This document shows, one piece after another, positions 1 through 10,918 of a stretch of 64,000 bases of DNA; the stretch's first letter is position 1; every line of letters begins with the position of its first letter. Source of the DNA: Cycas panzhihuaensis (taxonomy: Eukaryota > Cycadophyta); contig CM041465.1 of NCBI GenBank assembly GCA_023213395.1, positions 13,020,001 to 13,084,000 of the forward strand, in the 5' to 3' direction. Under the pieces are notes generated by a model. The model did no database searches. It saw nothing but the letters and a program-made list of their open reading frames with translations, and had not been told where the DNA came from. The translations under genes were made by a program, and so were the position numbers.

Positions 1-212
1 TCCCACATGCATAAGGAGGAGGTTGTGTAGTGAGCATAGAGCCATATATATATTTATGTAATATTTAGAGTAAGGTATCTTAAATGTTATTATTATTTAA
101 TGTAATTGGGAGGTTGCCCCCTTGAAGGGTATTACAATACAAGTGCTTTGTTTGGAGTTATTTGCTTATTATGTTGGTGTGTAATTATCATTAAGGAGTG
201 TTATCCTACCAA
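1..212 (+). repeat. 3' portion of an LTR, 5' end outside the window
   Basis: This stretch ends two bases before a primer-binding site, the position expected for the right end of a 5' LTR. It is A+T-rich and includes a TATA-like run (atatatatattta) near position 50. No second copy of the LTR was found in the window, so its family and true length are unknown. It does not resemble the G1 3' LTR at 9,263, so it is probably not the 5' LTR of G1. Confidence 0.6.
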
Positions 213-213
213 G

Positions 214-224
214 TGGTATCAGAG
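214..224 (+). promoter_or_regulatory. Primer-binding site, initiator tRNA-Met type
   Basis: TGGTATCAGAG is the classical plant LTR-retroelement primer site, complementary to the 3' end of initiator tRNA-Met, where minus-strand DNA synthesis starts. It lies just inside the LTR end at about 212. The same site occurs in copia-1, copia-2 and copia-3 here. Confidence 0.75.
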
Positions 225-1330
225 TGGTCAATCCATACCTTATGGGAGAGTTAAAGGTATTATATAATCAAATTTTTTTTCCATCAGTTTTTTCTCATCA
301 GTACCTATTCTCATTTAATTTCTTCTTAGTTACTTTCCTTTTTGGGGGTAGAGAACACTGCAATCAGGCAGCTACCCTAACACTACCACCAGGAAATTTT
401 CTTTTGCATTTAGATACAGACCCTATGCAAGGGGTCTATAAATATCATGAGGATCTATCATTTTGGGCTAAGAGTATTATGGCTTTTCCATCCCTTGTAT
501 GAAGGATTGGAGATCAAACTCTTAAATCAAGCCTTAGATAGAACTTGGGTACATAATTACACCTCCACATACCTAAAAGTATATAGGAGGACCCCCTATA
601 TAAGTCTTCCTAGTATAAGTAACCGTAGGAAACTTATTAATCGTCTACAATTTGTAGTGCACTGATAAGTGGTTAGCCTTGGGAAGTTACTCTCCACATA
701 CCTTAGAGACGAGGTAATATGACTGTAGAGTAGAGCATTCACCTCTATAAGTTGATAATATTTATGACTGGGATCAACATTTCAGAGGGCCTACAAACTA
801 GATAAGCCTATACCTAGTGTTTCTAGTCAGTCTATTAGTGGTCTATGTGCACCAATTAGTCAGTGAGTCAATCATCATCAATTTGTTAAATCTAGTATGT
901 CTAGCTAGCTTGTCATCAGTTCATGCATATATAGTTAGTTAGTGACCAAAAAATCAAAATGAAAAAGGCAAAAAAGTAAAAAAAAATAAAAGCAAAAAGG
1001 TAAAAAGGTAAACTCCTCAACATCTATAGGGAGTACTTACTTCATCATCCATCTAATTCTGAGTCCTAACCTAGAATCCCTTACATAGGGGAGCTTATCA
1101 CTCCCACTATATCCACGGAATTATGCATGGTCACTCCTATCTCATGTATGGACTCTAAACCTCCTTAATCATTTATCCCCTACACCTTATCATCTTCCTT
1201 GGATGATGAGGATAGTGAGCCTCCTATTCCACAACATAAGAGGATGCTTTCTGACTCTTCTGAGGAGCCTCCAAGTTATGTGGAGTGGTGGGTTGATCAT
1301 TACAGGTCTATCACTCTTCCTTCCTCTTAA
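225..1330. other. Unassigned internal sequence
   Basis: A 92-codon open frame begins at 224 and a 72-codon frame overlaps it from 447. Neither resembles a family I recognise. The rest has frequent stops, plus an A-rich stretch near 950-1,010. It may be leader or degraded gag of the element whose LTR ends at 212, or of G1, whose left boundary cannot be placed. Confidence 0.35.
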
Positions 1331-1354
1331 TCCTCATCACCTCTAAGTAAAAAT

Positions 1355-2480
1355 ATCCATGGGATAGATTGTTTTAAGAATGATAAGGCTCTATTAGAGC
1401 ATCTAGTAGGTTTTGTGCCTGATCTCCCTACTAGTCACTATAAGCTTAGTTTCCAGAAGATCTTAGCCTTAGGGTCACCCCTAGCCAACTTAGACCAACC
1501 CAAATCTCTTTTTTCTCTCTCTATTGATTAGGCCCCCCTCCATTTTGAAGAGGGGAATGCCATGTGTATGGGGGTAACCAAAGATATAACCCTTGCCCCT
1601 AAAAAGATCATAAAGATTGGTAGAATGTTCACATGAGGAAATGGAGGAATACACCTTCCTTTTCTAGGAGTTTTGTGATATATTTACATGGGACTACTTA
1701 TACATGAAGGGAATATATCCCTCCATCATCATCCACAACGTCAAACCATTCTGGGCACCTACCCTATGTGATAAAAGCAACACCCTCTCCATCCCAAACT
1801 ATCTTCTATAGTGAAAATAGAAGTGGAAAAGTTCTTAGATGCAAGATCAATCATTTATGTTAACTACCCCAAATGGGTTTCCAATATCTTTCCCATGGAA
1901 AAAAAGAATGGGATGATCCAAATTTAAGTTGAATTTTAAGACATAAACAATGCATATCCCAAAGATAACTTCCCCTTTCCCTTTATCGATCAGATCATTG
2001 ATCGAACGATCAATTTTGAAGTCATGTCTTTGATGGATGGCTTCTTTGGATATAACCAAATACAAATATCTCTTGAAGAAAATCACAAAATGATCTTCAC
2101 CACTCTATGGGGCATATTTGCCTATAAGTCCATGTCTTTTAGACTAAAGAATGTAGGTGCCACCTATCAAAAGGTGATACAATTTATCTTCCATGACCTC
2201 ATAAATAAGACTCTTGAGGTTTTCATGGATGACATGACGTGATTCTCCCATAAGAGAGCCCATCACCCTGAGGATTTGCATGTTATCTTCACACGATGTC
2301 ACAAATACCATGTTAATTTGAACCCATTCAAATGTGTGTTTACCATGACTGCTAGTAAGCTCTTAGGCTTCCTTATCTCCAAACAAGGGATCCAGATTGA
2401 CCCTGACAAGGTCCATGCTATTCTTAACATGCCCCACCCAAAACACAATGCTAAATCAAGTTATTTTTGGTTAGGTTGAG
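1355..2480 (+). pseudogene. G1 reverse transcriptase remnant
   Basis: The family copies element RNA into DNA in the cytoplasmic particle. The RT leader (HYKLSF near 1,440; EGNAMCMG near 1,550) aligns with the same leader in G2 near 16,390. The palm follows: NYPKWVSN near 1,862, DINNAYPKDNFP near 1,945, DGFFGYNQIQIS at about 2,035, then LKNVGATYQ. The catalytic box reads FMDDM at 2,222-2,236 in place of the usual Y/F-V-DDM, with both aspartates kept. The thumb and connection continue at 2,276-2,479 (KLLGFLISKQGIQIDPDKV). Stops break the frame near 1,926, 1,940 and 2,240, so it cannot make one protein. Confidence 0.85.
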
Positions 2481-2559
2481 TTTCCTTAGGTATTTCCTGG
2501 CAAACTTTACCATAAATTCCAAACCCTAACTAACTTGTTAAATAAGGGGCCCCTATTTG

Positions 2560-3095
2560 TATGGTCTACCAAAGCCCAAGAAGAATTCTAAGAGCTCAAA
2601 AAAGCCTCAGCTTCCACCCCAATCTTGATGCCTCTTCTCTTTGATTACCTATTCATCCTTTATACCTCATCTATTGATGAGTCCTTGGGAGCCATGCTAG
2701 CCCGATGATTTGGGAACCGAGCATGCTGTATATTTCATTAATCGTACATTAGTTACAGATGAGTGTAACTATTCCCCTACCAAAAAAGAATGCCTAGCCT
2801 TGGTCCACATGACTAAGAAGTTTAGACATTATCTTCTTAGGAATACCACTCATGTGATCATGCCATATGATCCCTTAAGGTACCTTTTAACTCGGTCTAG
2901 CTTGACTAGAAGGATAGGTAAATGGGCCATCCTCGTCCAAGAATATGACCTCAAAATCATTAACAAGAAATCGAAGAAAGGAATAGTAGTTGCCAAGCAA
3001 CCAGCTAATGCCATTATTCTTAACCCTTTGAACCTTCTAGTTAATGATTCTTTACCTGATAAGCCTATCTTGATCATCCAAGATTCGTCATCCTA
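2560..3095 (+). pseudogene. G1 RNase H (retroelement type) remnant
   Basis: This domain would remove RNA from the RNA-DNA hybrid made by RT. Visible are LYTSSIDESLGAMLAR near 2,655, then after a stop at about 2,708 a continuous stretch to 3,147 with FINRTL, NYSPTKKECLALV, FRHYLLRN and WAILVQEYDLKII. The KKSKKG...AKQPANA segment leads into the linker before integrase. G3 has the matching end of this domain at 45,411-45,605 and G2 at about 17,590-17,960. Confidence 0.8.
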
Positions 3096-3269
3096 TCCAT
3101 TAGCCAATAGCAAAAGGTATGGGGATATTCTACAATATCTTACCTAGTAACTATACTCTCCTAATGCTAGTAACAAAATGAGGTCATGCATTAGGGCTAC
3201 AACTAAATAATACTTTCTTATAAAAGAATTATTATATAAGAGATCTTTTGATGGGCTCATCCTTTGCTA

Positions 3270-4335
3270 TGTCAACCCTAACAAAGTGAACTAAATCCTC
3301 TGTGAATGCCACAATGGCATTTGTGGAGGCTATTTTGGGGGCTAATACATGGCCTAAAGTATCTTTCACATGGGCTACTACTAGCCATCCGTCTTCAAGG
3401 ATGCTCATGCCTATGTGTTACATTGTCAAAGGTGCCAAGAGCATTCTAATATCATCCACTCACCTTCCAAGGCCCTGCATCCTATCATTTCCCTATGGCC
3501 TTTTTTCCAATAGCGATTAGACCTTAGTGGAGCCATAACTTCACCCTCATCATTACAACATAAGTTCATCTTAACTATGATAGAATACTTCACCAAATGG
3601 GTTGAAGCAATCCCATTGTCCTCCACTACTGGCAAGACTATTGCTTCTTTTATCTTTCAACATATTATCTGTCAATTCAGGGTCCTAAACATCCTAATCA
3701 TGGATAATAACATACCTTTTTGTAATAAGGAAATGGATGAACTTTGTGGGAAGTTAAAGATATCCCACAAGACCTCCTCTTCTTATTATCCCTAGGCCAT
3801 TGGCTAAATTGAATCTTTCAATAAAATACTCATTAACATTTTGAAGAAAATGGTTGCCTAATCCCAAAGAGATTAGCACCTTCAACTCCCTTCTATCCTA
3901 TGGGCTTATCATACTTCCATTTGCATGGTGATATGGATGACCTTGTTCTCCCTTATGTATGGACTGAAGCAGTCCTCCCTATGAAAGTCAAGATCCCTTG
4001 CTTGCAAGTCTTTCTTCGAGGTCTTGTTGATGAGAAGTCATATCTCTAAGCATGCCTCCTCGATCTCGAAGCCTTGGATGAGAAATGCTTGATGTCATAC
4101 CAAGCGAACATTACCTCTAAGGCTAAGGTGTAAAGAACATATGATAAATGGCTTCATTCTTGTCCTCTAAATACTGGGGACCACATCCTCAAGCTTCAAT
4201 ACCTCCATGATCATTTATCCAAGTTTAGGCCTAAATGGGTTGGCCCTTTTATCATTCTCAAGAGCCTTGATAATGGCACGTATAGGATAGAACATTAGAG
4301 GGTTTTGAATTCAAGAAAGCTGTGAAGGACAAGCT
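3270..4335 (+). pseudogene. G1 integrase remnant
   Basis: Integrase inserts the DNA copy into the chromosome. The zinc-binding N-terminus is seen as CECHNG near 3,300 and HCQRCQEHS near 3,420. The core runs from about 3,570: IEYFTKWVEAIPLSS, then IMDNNIPFCNKEMD with the second Asp, then YYP-stop-AIG-stop-IESFNK with the catalytic Glu region. The first catalytic Asp, expected in the DYFTKW motif, is Glu here. The two stops in the last motif are TAG and TAA where the family has Gln. C-terminal LNTGDH- and KPKWVGPF-like text reaches about 4,335. The protein is not translatable as a whole. Confidence 0.85.
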
Positions 4336-5880
4336 TCTAAAGAAGTTTTATGTATGACCCTTTCTACTTCTAAGCAGAATAGTCACACCACTCTTTTTCT
4401 CTAAAATGAGCCTAAACTACCACTTTAAGCATGTCATTATGCAATGATTATTCAAAGTGGCTTTCCATCCTTTGGATCTCATTACTTGTATTACATCCCT
4501 CTATCTCCTTTCCAAGGGAGACCTTCTATTTCCTAGTTGGGTAAGTAAACCTCATTTGCTTCTGAGCATGGAGTTGCTTCCCAACCTAGGCCCTTTTGTT
4601 TAGGTATTTGTACCCCTAGCTACTACTTCTATGGTATATCCACCTTATTCCATTTGAGGAACATGTGTGGTTCTCTCCCCTAGTCTCATGCATAACCATC
4701 CCCTATGTATATGGTATGCGTGTATGCCTAGTATGAGTATGGCATTGCATAGTAGGAAGCATGTGAGTCTTACCTATATGTAATATAATCAAAACTATAA
4801 TATAACAATCAAATTAAAACCATCTAAGTTCATAGTCCCTCGTGCATCCATGCACCCGTATCTATATATGTTCATGTTTATCTCTATATATGATCATTAA
4901 CAAAATAAGCTACATCATAACCAAAATAGTAGTATCATGGACATGTAATAGCATCATCATGTATCAAAGTGTGGTACCAGCGTGTCCCCTATTTATATAT
5001 ATACAAAGTTATATGGTACATCATCTAGGCAGTATGCCCTAAGAAGCCAAAATACTTACAAGGAGGAGTACAATCATATAACCACATGAGATGGAAACTC
5101 CCTAAAGGTCCAAAGCTTTCCTATCAAAATACATAGTGTACAAAATCTCCTAGGATGATCTATCATCAAGGGGTGTCATCCCCCCACTTACCTAGTCCCT
5201 TACAAGGGGACTACATCCCTCCTAAACTCCTTTGGTACTTCTATGAGGTCCCCACCTTGTTCTCCTTATCTTGGGTCCTCCACTGGGTCATGGTGGTCAT
5301 GTGTATCTTACTATATGATGACTTAGTAGCTATCTAATTGACTAATTGGTTGTACTGGTCTTGTAGGTGATCTCGCTCGACTAGGATGCGATCCCTCACA
5401 GTCACTGAGTGGTCCCACTCCCTCTCTACTCTACAGAGCCTCTCATCTAGTACAATGATCTATACCTCACTCTTATCATCTCCCTCTACTCCTCTTGGTT
5501 TAGCCTACAACCCTCATATCTAATCTTATAGTACATCTCTCTCTACCACCAACTGGTCCCTCTCTACCTCTAGACTATCCTATGTGTGTTGTAGTTGGAT
5601 AACCCTCGCAAGGAGCTCTTGAGACTCTATCGCCTATATATCTCAAGCTTGAGTTAGATGGGTGAATCCTACTATGTGTGTCCCCACTGATTGAGGGTCC
5701 TTGGTCTTCAAGATAGGAGTCTATCCCTCCTCATAGACTTGCGAGAACAACTCATAGATAACTACCTCTAATAGCCTTGCCATCATAGCACCACTTGCTA
5801 AGCCATTAACACCATATATCAATATAAAATATATATAAAAAATTAAAATATAAGCATAGATATCAAAGGAAGTAGTAAAT
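4336..5880. other. G1 spacer after integrase
   Basis: No recognisable coding sequence. The first 100 bases, around AAAATGAGCCTAAACTACC at about 4,405, recur in inverted orientation just downstream of the G3 integrase near 44,090, so this is genuine element sequence. Two open frames (66 codons at 4,842 and 60 codons at 5,155) look like chance. Confidence 0.5.
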
Positions 5881-5899
5881 GATCAAACAAAAACTAAAG

Positions 5900-7140
5900 T
5901 TGGAATCAAGGGAGAGTCTCACCTCCTAGGATGGCCAACTCCTCCTCTTGTATGATTTCCTCCTCCATTGTTACTTCCTCTACTTCCACCTTTACCTCTT
6001 TGACTCTCAACACTACCTCCTCACCTACCTCATGAGATGTTGGGCCATCTCCTCCCTCTTCTCCCTCCTCACTAGGGACCCCTCTTTATTGTAGCTATCA
6101 CTACCTCTAATACTTCGACCATAGCCACAAGTACCACTGGAAACCTACGAGAAGCTCCATCTCCTATTAGCCCTACCTCTCCTCCTATTGGGCCTACCCC
6201 ATCACCACCATCCTTATCTCTACCATTGTCTAGCTTGTCACATAACTCTCTTCCCTCCTCATCACTCTCCTAATGGATTGCTCGATATGGGTCCACTATA
6301 TAGTCTGTAGGTGTGAGGATATCCACTGATGTGGCTACCATAGAATGCCTCACATGCACCTGGTTCTCAGTGCATCTAAATCACATCTACCATCGATGGA
6401 CTATGGGAGCTCTAGTCGATATTGGGTACGACCCTCCTGGTGGAGCCACTTCTTCAAAGTGGTTGAAGAACCAACACTATAACAAAATGCAATACGAGAA
6501 ACCTCCCCTCCCAACTACTCTAATCTAGACCCATTATGCCATAATATTGGCTGCTATTAATGGAACCTAATTAAATCTCTCCCTAGCCTTGCACCATTGA
6601 ATGGTGGTCATCTAGCCTTTGGATATATCTCTATAATTCTATTTCTGAGATATCCAGAATAGAATGGCTAGTATAATGAGTTTATTCACTTAAGGAACTC
6701 TAGATAGGACTAATGCCTATACTAATACTCCTTTGTGATCCCATTAGCTCTTGTTAAGGAAGAATTTTGTTGCCTCCTAATGAGTAGCATCTATACTGGG
6801 TAAAGTACCTAAAGAAGATGGTGTACCCCTAACTAGTAAGACTAGGATCCTCCCGATATCCCCTAGTGTGATAGTAACATCCCCCACCTATAGGAGATAG
6901 AATACATGTGATCTCTTATCCTAATAAGACATGATATCCACTAGTATTCTCTAATTAGATGCATATTACAGTGTCTTAATCACCTTCAATAGATCGTAGC
7001 ACTGTAAAGTACTCCTCTCCTATTATGTCATCATCTCTATAAAACTCATCATCACCATGATGATGTTCTCGTGATTATTAATCATAAGAATAGGCTGCAA
7101 ACCATAAACCACCATCTAATGAGTCATCCAGACCTCATTG
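5900..7140 (-). pseudogene. Antisense plant mobile domain (PMD)-like gene in G1
   Basis: Read on the minus strand. From about 7,000 downward it gives WRILVDIMSYWDKRSHVFYL (with one stop read as Trp) followed by VGDVTITLGDIGRIL at 6,843-6,887 and VRGTP. This matches the PMD signature of a tryptophan-containing helix, a THTFHLP-like stretch, E/D-V/M-T-V/I-T-L-x-D-V/I and a G-L-P-x-x-G turn. PMD proteins occur in plant nuclear factors (MAIN/MAIL type) and in transposable elements. Downstream text (GGFSYC, then CWFFNHF, near 6,470) is shared with the PMD of G2. The tail at about 6,250-5,930 is rich in charged and Gly residues. Several stops break it. Its function in the element is unknown. Confidence 0.7.
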
Positions 7141-8335
7141 CCATATCTCATCCCCCTTCTGGATGGTTTGAGCCACCTCAAACTAGGTAAATCCATCCAA
7201 TCTGACCAGTTTTTATTTTTTTCCTCCATATGTCTCTACCCTACATCAATATATATGGTATCATAGATATTGATGTGGGCCCTATTGAGAGTTTATGGAC
7301 CCTTAGTAAGCTCCACCATGAACTTTATGGCACTACGAAAAATATCACAGAGCCACAAATACCCCCTATAAAAAGGAGTAGCCCTAAAAACCCCAAAAAA
7401 ATTTCTTGAGTGGGTCTAGCTCAGACCACTAGAAGCTGGCCTACTTAATGCCCTGGTTGTCACCCTCCCTGGGCCTCTAATAAGTACTAGGCGATCCTTA
7501 TGGCCTTTACAGGGCTTAAATTTACAAAAAAAAAACATTAACTTCAAATGCTCAAAAGAAAAGCTTAGGGTAAGATCCACTCACTAAGTCTAGCCTCATC
7601 ACTACCATCTCATCATTGAGGTCTCAATGACTATCTACTCATCCAGATCCAATGGTCAAATCTCTAACTATGCACCCACAAAGTATAGTGAAGCCTTACT
7701 GCTTAGTCACAAAGGCTCCTAATCATATGGGGGGCCCATAAAAATGAAATTAATTTTTATCCCCTCACCCATTTTTATTTGTGGGGCCTCGAGAGGCCCC
7801 ACCTCATATTTCCTTGAGAGGATAGCCATTGGGATCCACTTTTCATTTGCATCTTCTTCTCCTTTATGGGTTGAACCCTATTGTACCCTTAGGACCTCCT
7901 ATTTACCCTTTCTTGTATATTTATGATGAGCCCCTTCAATTTCCTAAAGGCTTGTTTGTCTTGATTTTAGTGCCTCTCCAAAACATACTCATGTTTATAC
8001 TCTTTTAGCTCATTTTGATGTCTTAGATCCATTTTTTCCACCTGTTTAAGCCCCCAAGGCTCCTAGGGAGAGATCCTCCTCCCTTCATTGGCCTTCATTA
8101 GCCTTTTCATAACCCCTAAGAGTGGTGAAACAACATACTTACTAGCCTTTTCCTGCCGCTTCTGTTGGGTAGGCCTTCCATGAGCCTAGTAGCCTATCCC
8201 CAAGGCTCTCATATCCTTTCATGCTTGATATATATCCAATTGTTTTGAGTTGTTGTAGCCTCGTTGCTACCCTTTCTCCACCTTAACAATGTTGTCACCT
8301 ATTATTTTGTTATTTGATCTAAACTCCCTTCCCTT
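7141..8335. other. G1 spacer between PMD and second RNase H
   Basis: Seen from the antisense gene this is its 5' flank and could hold its leader and promoter. A TATA-like CTATAAAAAGG lies at about 7,368, but on the plus strand. A run of ten A's is near 7,530. No coding sequence was recognised; the 60-codon frame at 7,744 matches nothing I know. Confidence 0.4.
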
Positions 8336-8337
8336 TT

Positions 8338-8790
8338 GCCATGGTTCTAGCCATTTTCACTAATGGTGGTAGTCACAATATCCCCAGACCCTCTGCAGCC
8401 ATGCGGATCCTTCATGATCCCTCTAGAAATGACTACTCATATTTTAGAGTCTACTTGTCTGAGGCTACAAATAATGAGGATGAATAAATAGTCATTATCA
8501 AATCCTTTGTTGATGCACTCTACTTTCACCATGGCTCCATTATCCTTCATTGTGACTCGCAGATCATCATATTATTGCTAACCTAGGTTTACCAGGTTCA
8601 CTGCACATGATTTAGGTTCCTCACATCGACCATTAAGTCATTGTTATCCCTCTTTTTCTCCATGGATATCTAGCATATCCATCAAGACCTGAATGCTAAA
8701 GCAGATGGTCTCGTTTGTGATATCCTCAAGCATTATCTCCCCCTCCTAGATGACCCTTCTTCGGTGACCTAATAGGTTGACTCATCATAC
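8338..8790 (+). pseudogene. G1 second, archaeal-type RNase H (aRNH) remnant
   Basis: The frame reads AIFTNGGS near 8,350, then YLSEATNNEDE near 8,455, HCDSQIII near 8,553 and HQDLNAKADGL near 8,690. These are the four conserved blocks of an RNase HI fold: FTDGGS, the NNEAEY helix, the D-S-Q/x strand and the N-x-x-AD end. Plant Tat gypsy elements are known to carry such an extra RNase H. The first catalytic Asp is Asn here; the Glu and the two later Asps are present. Stops occur after NNEDE and in the middle. It lies about 4 kb downstream of integrase, with the antisense PMD between them. G2 has a second copy at 20,306. Confidence 0.75.
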
Positions 8791-9250
8791 AAACTTTTGG
8801 ATCATCATCCATTCTTCATTATGACTATCCTCACACCTATGAAAGCAGGCCACTAATGTGGTTAAACTATGGTGATCATAGGTTTGTTTCTTTATCCTAT
8901 TATCATACCATCTTTGATGTAACCCTTCACATATTTGCACCTCTTATCCATAGATTTCCAGCTTGCATTCTTATGTCCTTTGTTTATGTTTATATTTTTA
9001 CATGACATTTGCATTATATGTAACTAATAGGGGCAACCTCCCCATCCTCTCATTCCTTTGTACTACACTCTTGGGCGATGTATGAGTAACCCCCACACTA
9101 CTTCATCTCTATTTTTATCCATGTGATTCGTTAGGACATTCACCATTCCCCTTGGATGACAACACACTTACATAAGTAGATGCTACTGACCCTTTTGGTG
9201 TTTACAACATTCACCATCGTTAGATGCTTCAGAGTGATGAGGTTCCATTG

Positions 9251-9262
9251 CAAAGGGGGTAA
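9251..9262 (+). promoter_or_regulatory. Polypurine tract before the G1 3' LTR
   Basis: CAAAGGGGGTAA directly precedes TGTTTCC. This is the plus-strand primer position of LTR elements. The G2 tract (CTAAGGGGGTAAA before TGTTTC) has the same form. Confidence 0.7.
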
Positions 9263-9834
9263 TGTTTCCTGACTACTGGGAATGGATAGGAATGACATCC
9301 TTTAGGTAAGCATAGGTATACATCTCTACCCCTTGCCCTGTTAACTCGTATGGCATGATGAGATGTATTTATGATTCTAGTGGTGTGACATGGTTATATA
9401 GATTGCTTTAATGCTTATTTTGCTTGCCTACTTCTTGCCTCTAAATGTATTTCAGCCTATGAAAACTTAGGACCATGGTCTTATGGCATCATGTAGATCC
9501 TAGAGATGCTTCCCCTATAGTTTGTAGGTGCTCATGGACCTCCACAGCCTACCTTAACTCACTCCTAGCTTGTTGTATAACTCCCTATGGTGGGTTTTGA
9601 CTTGTCTACTCATTAACATACTTTTATATCATTATTTGTGCTTAGTCTTCACCCTTTTTACATACTTAGGAAAGCCCCACCACTACTTATAGTGCCTAAA
9701 AATCCTTACCAACCCACCAAACTCTACTTTTACACCCTAGGACTGGTCTTTTTAGGATTCCCTAGGTCCTTTTCTATTTTTCCTTTTGTTTTCTTTGCAC
9801 TGTGTAAATCTTTGTAGTATCGCATCAATAATCA
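9263..9834 (+). repeat. G1 3' LTR (LTR copy A)
   Basis: It starts TGTTTCC after a polypurine tract and ends near ATAATCA. It aligns by eye with the sequence starting at 10,341: GGAATGGATA, then GGTAAGyrTAGGTAT, then TTTyAGCCTATGA, ending TCGCAT. Copy A is CpG-poor and clearly more decayed than copy B. The end is inferred from where similarity to copy B stops and from a CA before a primer-site-like sequence. Confidence 0.6.
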
Positions 9835-10340
9835 TGGTGCCACAAAGTTTGTTGCAGGGTGACTATTCACTAATTATTGTGGACAAAAAATGGCCAGATT
9901 CATATTTATTGTGAATTAAACACATGGCAAAGGGCCTCTTCCCACCTAAACTAAATCCTAATTCCTCCAAAAATCTAATTGGGACATAAAAACAAAATTT
10001 TGAACTTATTCTTATATTCTCATGATCAGAAAAATGCTCTCTTCTCCTTCTTTCTCCCACTCATCTTGATAGGGTAGAAACCCTAACTTGTAGGTTAGAA
10101 AGAGGGATTCACTAGTGAAATAACTCTCTTCTAGGACTCATTAAGGCAAGATCAATTAGTTTTATAAGATTCAAAATCCTTTCTCCCCTTAAGAGAGGCC
10201 TTCTCCATCAAGGAAGTAGGGTTTTGGTTTATCTTCTTGTTTATAAGGTAACATCTACTGTATATGATTTTTTATGGTTAAAAGCATGTTCATTTTTATT
10301 GTTCTTTCTTGAGTTTACTTATTTCATTGGCTATACTTCT
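9835..10340. other. Spacer between LTR copies A and B
   Basis: It starts TGGTGCCACAAAGTTTG, which faintly resembles the TGGCGCC-type primer sites of plant Tat/Athila elements. It then carries leader-like sequence (GAAACCCTAAC near 10,078) and no recognisable protein. Confidence 0.3.
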
Positions 10341-10918
10341 TGTTTCCCAGCTTCCAGGAATGGATACGGAATCACTGACTCAGGTAAGTGTAGGTATGTT
10401 TCTCGCCTTATCATTGCTTTCATTTGATGAGTGTTTGCTTGCATGTCTGCATGTGTGTGGCTTTGTAGGCGACTTTGTCTTCGTTTACACTTATTTTAGC
10501 CTATGACGACTATAGCAGGGGCACACTCCCAGCAAGTGTGGCACCCTGGTGGCCACTCCACTTCCCGCATCTACCCTCCTCGCTCCAAGATCCACTCGAT
10601 TTGTGCCACCTCCGCCCGTGTGATGACCCGTCATAGTTTGGTCGACTCGCCACATCGTTTGAGCCATACTTTTGCTCTTTTGGACCTGTTTGTTGGCTTG
10701 TGTACCCCCGGGTGGGTGTCTTAGCCCCCTATTGGCTCTTTTTGTCATCTGCTCCTAGCCTAGGCTAGCTGGTTAGGCCTATTTTTGCCTTTGGGTTGAT
10801 ACTGCTGAGATTTTTAGGTAGTGCTTCTTTGGAATATCATGATCTGCTTGATTCTGTTGGTATATTTGTTCCTACTTATTTTTAAAAATCTGTCGTGGTA
10901 ATTTCGCATTTATTACGA
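10341..10918 (+). repeat. LTR-like copy B, related to the G1 3' LTR
   Basis: It begins TGTTTCCCAGCTTCC and aligns with copy A through TCGCATTTATTACGA at its right end, about 578 bp. It retains many CpG dinucleotides and looks younger than copy A. No polypurine tract precedes it and no clear primer site follows, so it could be a solo LTR or one end of an element whose rest I cannot define. Confidence 0.5.

Larger units (their letters stand above)
1330..9834 (+). mobile_element. G1: degraded Ty3/gypsy element (Tat-like)
   Basis: Order seen: RT, RNase H, integrase, a PMD-like gene in antisense, a second archaeal-type RNase H, a polypurine tract, then an LTR beginning TGTTTCC. RT before integrase with RNase H between them is the Ty3/gypsy order. 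An additional RNase H is the hallmark of the plant Tat lineage. All frames are broken by stops and shifts. Gag, protease and the 5' LTR are not recognisable. G1 is related to G2 and G3 (the RT, integrase and post-integrase sequences align by eye), but its LTR is of a different type from theirs. Confidence 0.75.

Noticed and set aside
7366-7378. CTATAAAAAGG as promoter of the antisense PMD gene
   Set aside because: The TATA match is on the plus strand, the wrong direction for that gene, and nothing recognisable starts downstream of it.
9025-9050. GGGGCAACCTCCC near 9,033 is the reverse complement of GGGAGGTTGCCCC near 110
   Set aside because: Only about 13 bases match and the flanks do not extend it, so it is not taken as an inverted LTR pair.
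10341-10390. Possible small exon (TTTCCCAG before and GTAAGTG after a 30-base segment)
   Set aside because: The diverged copy at 9,263 starts right after a polypurine tract, so the TTTCCCAG is better explained as an LTR start.
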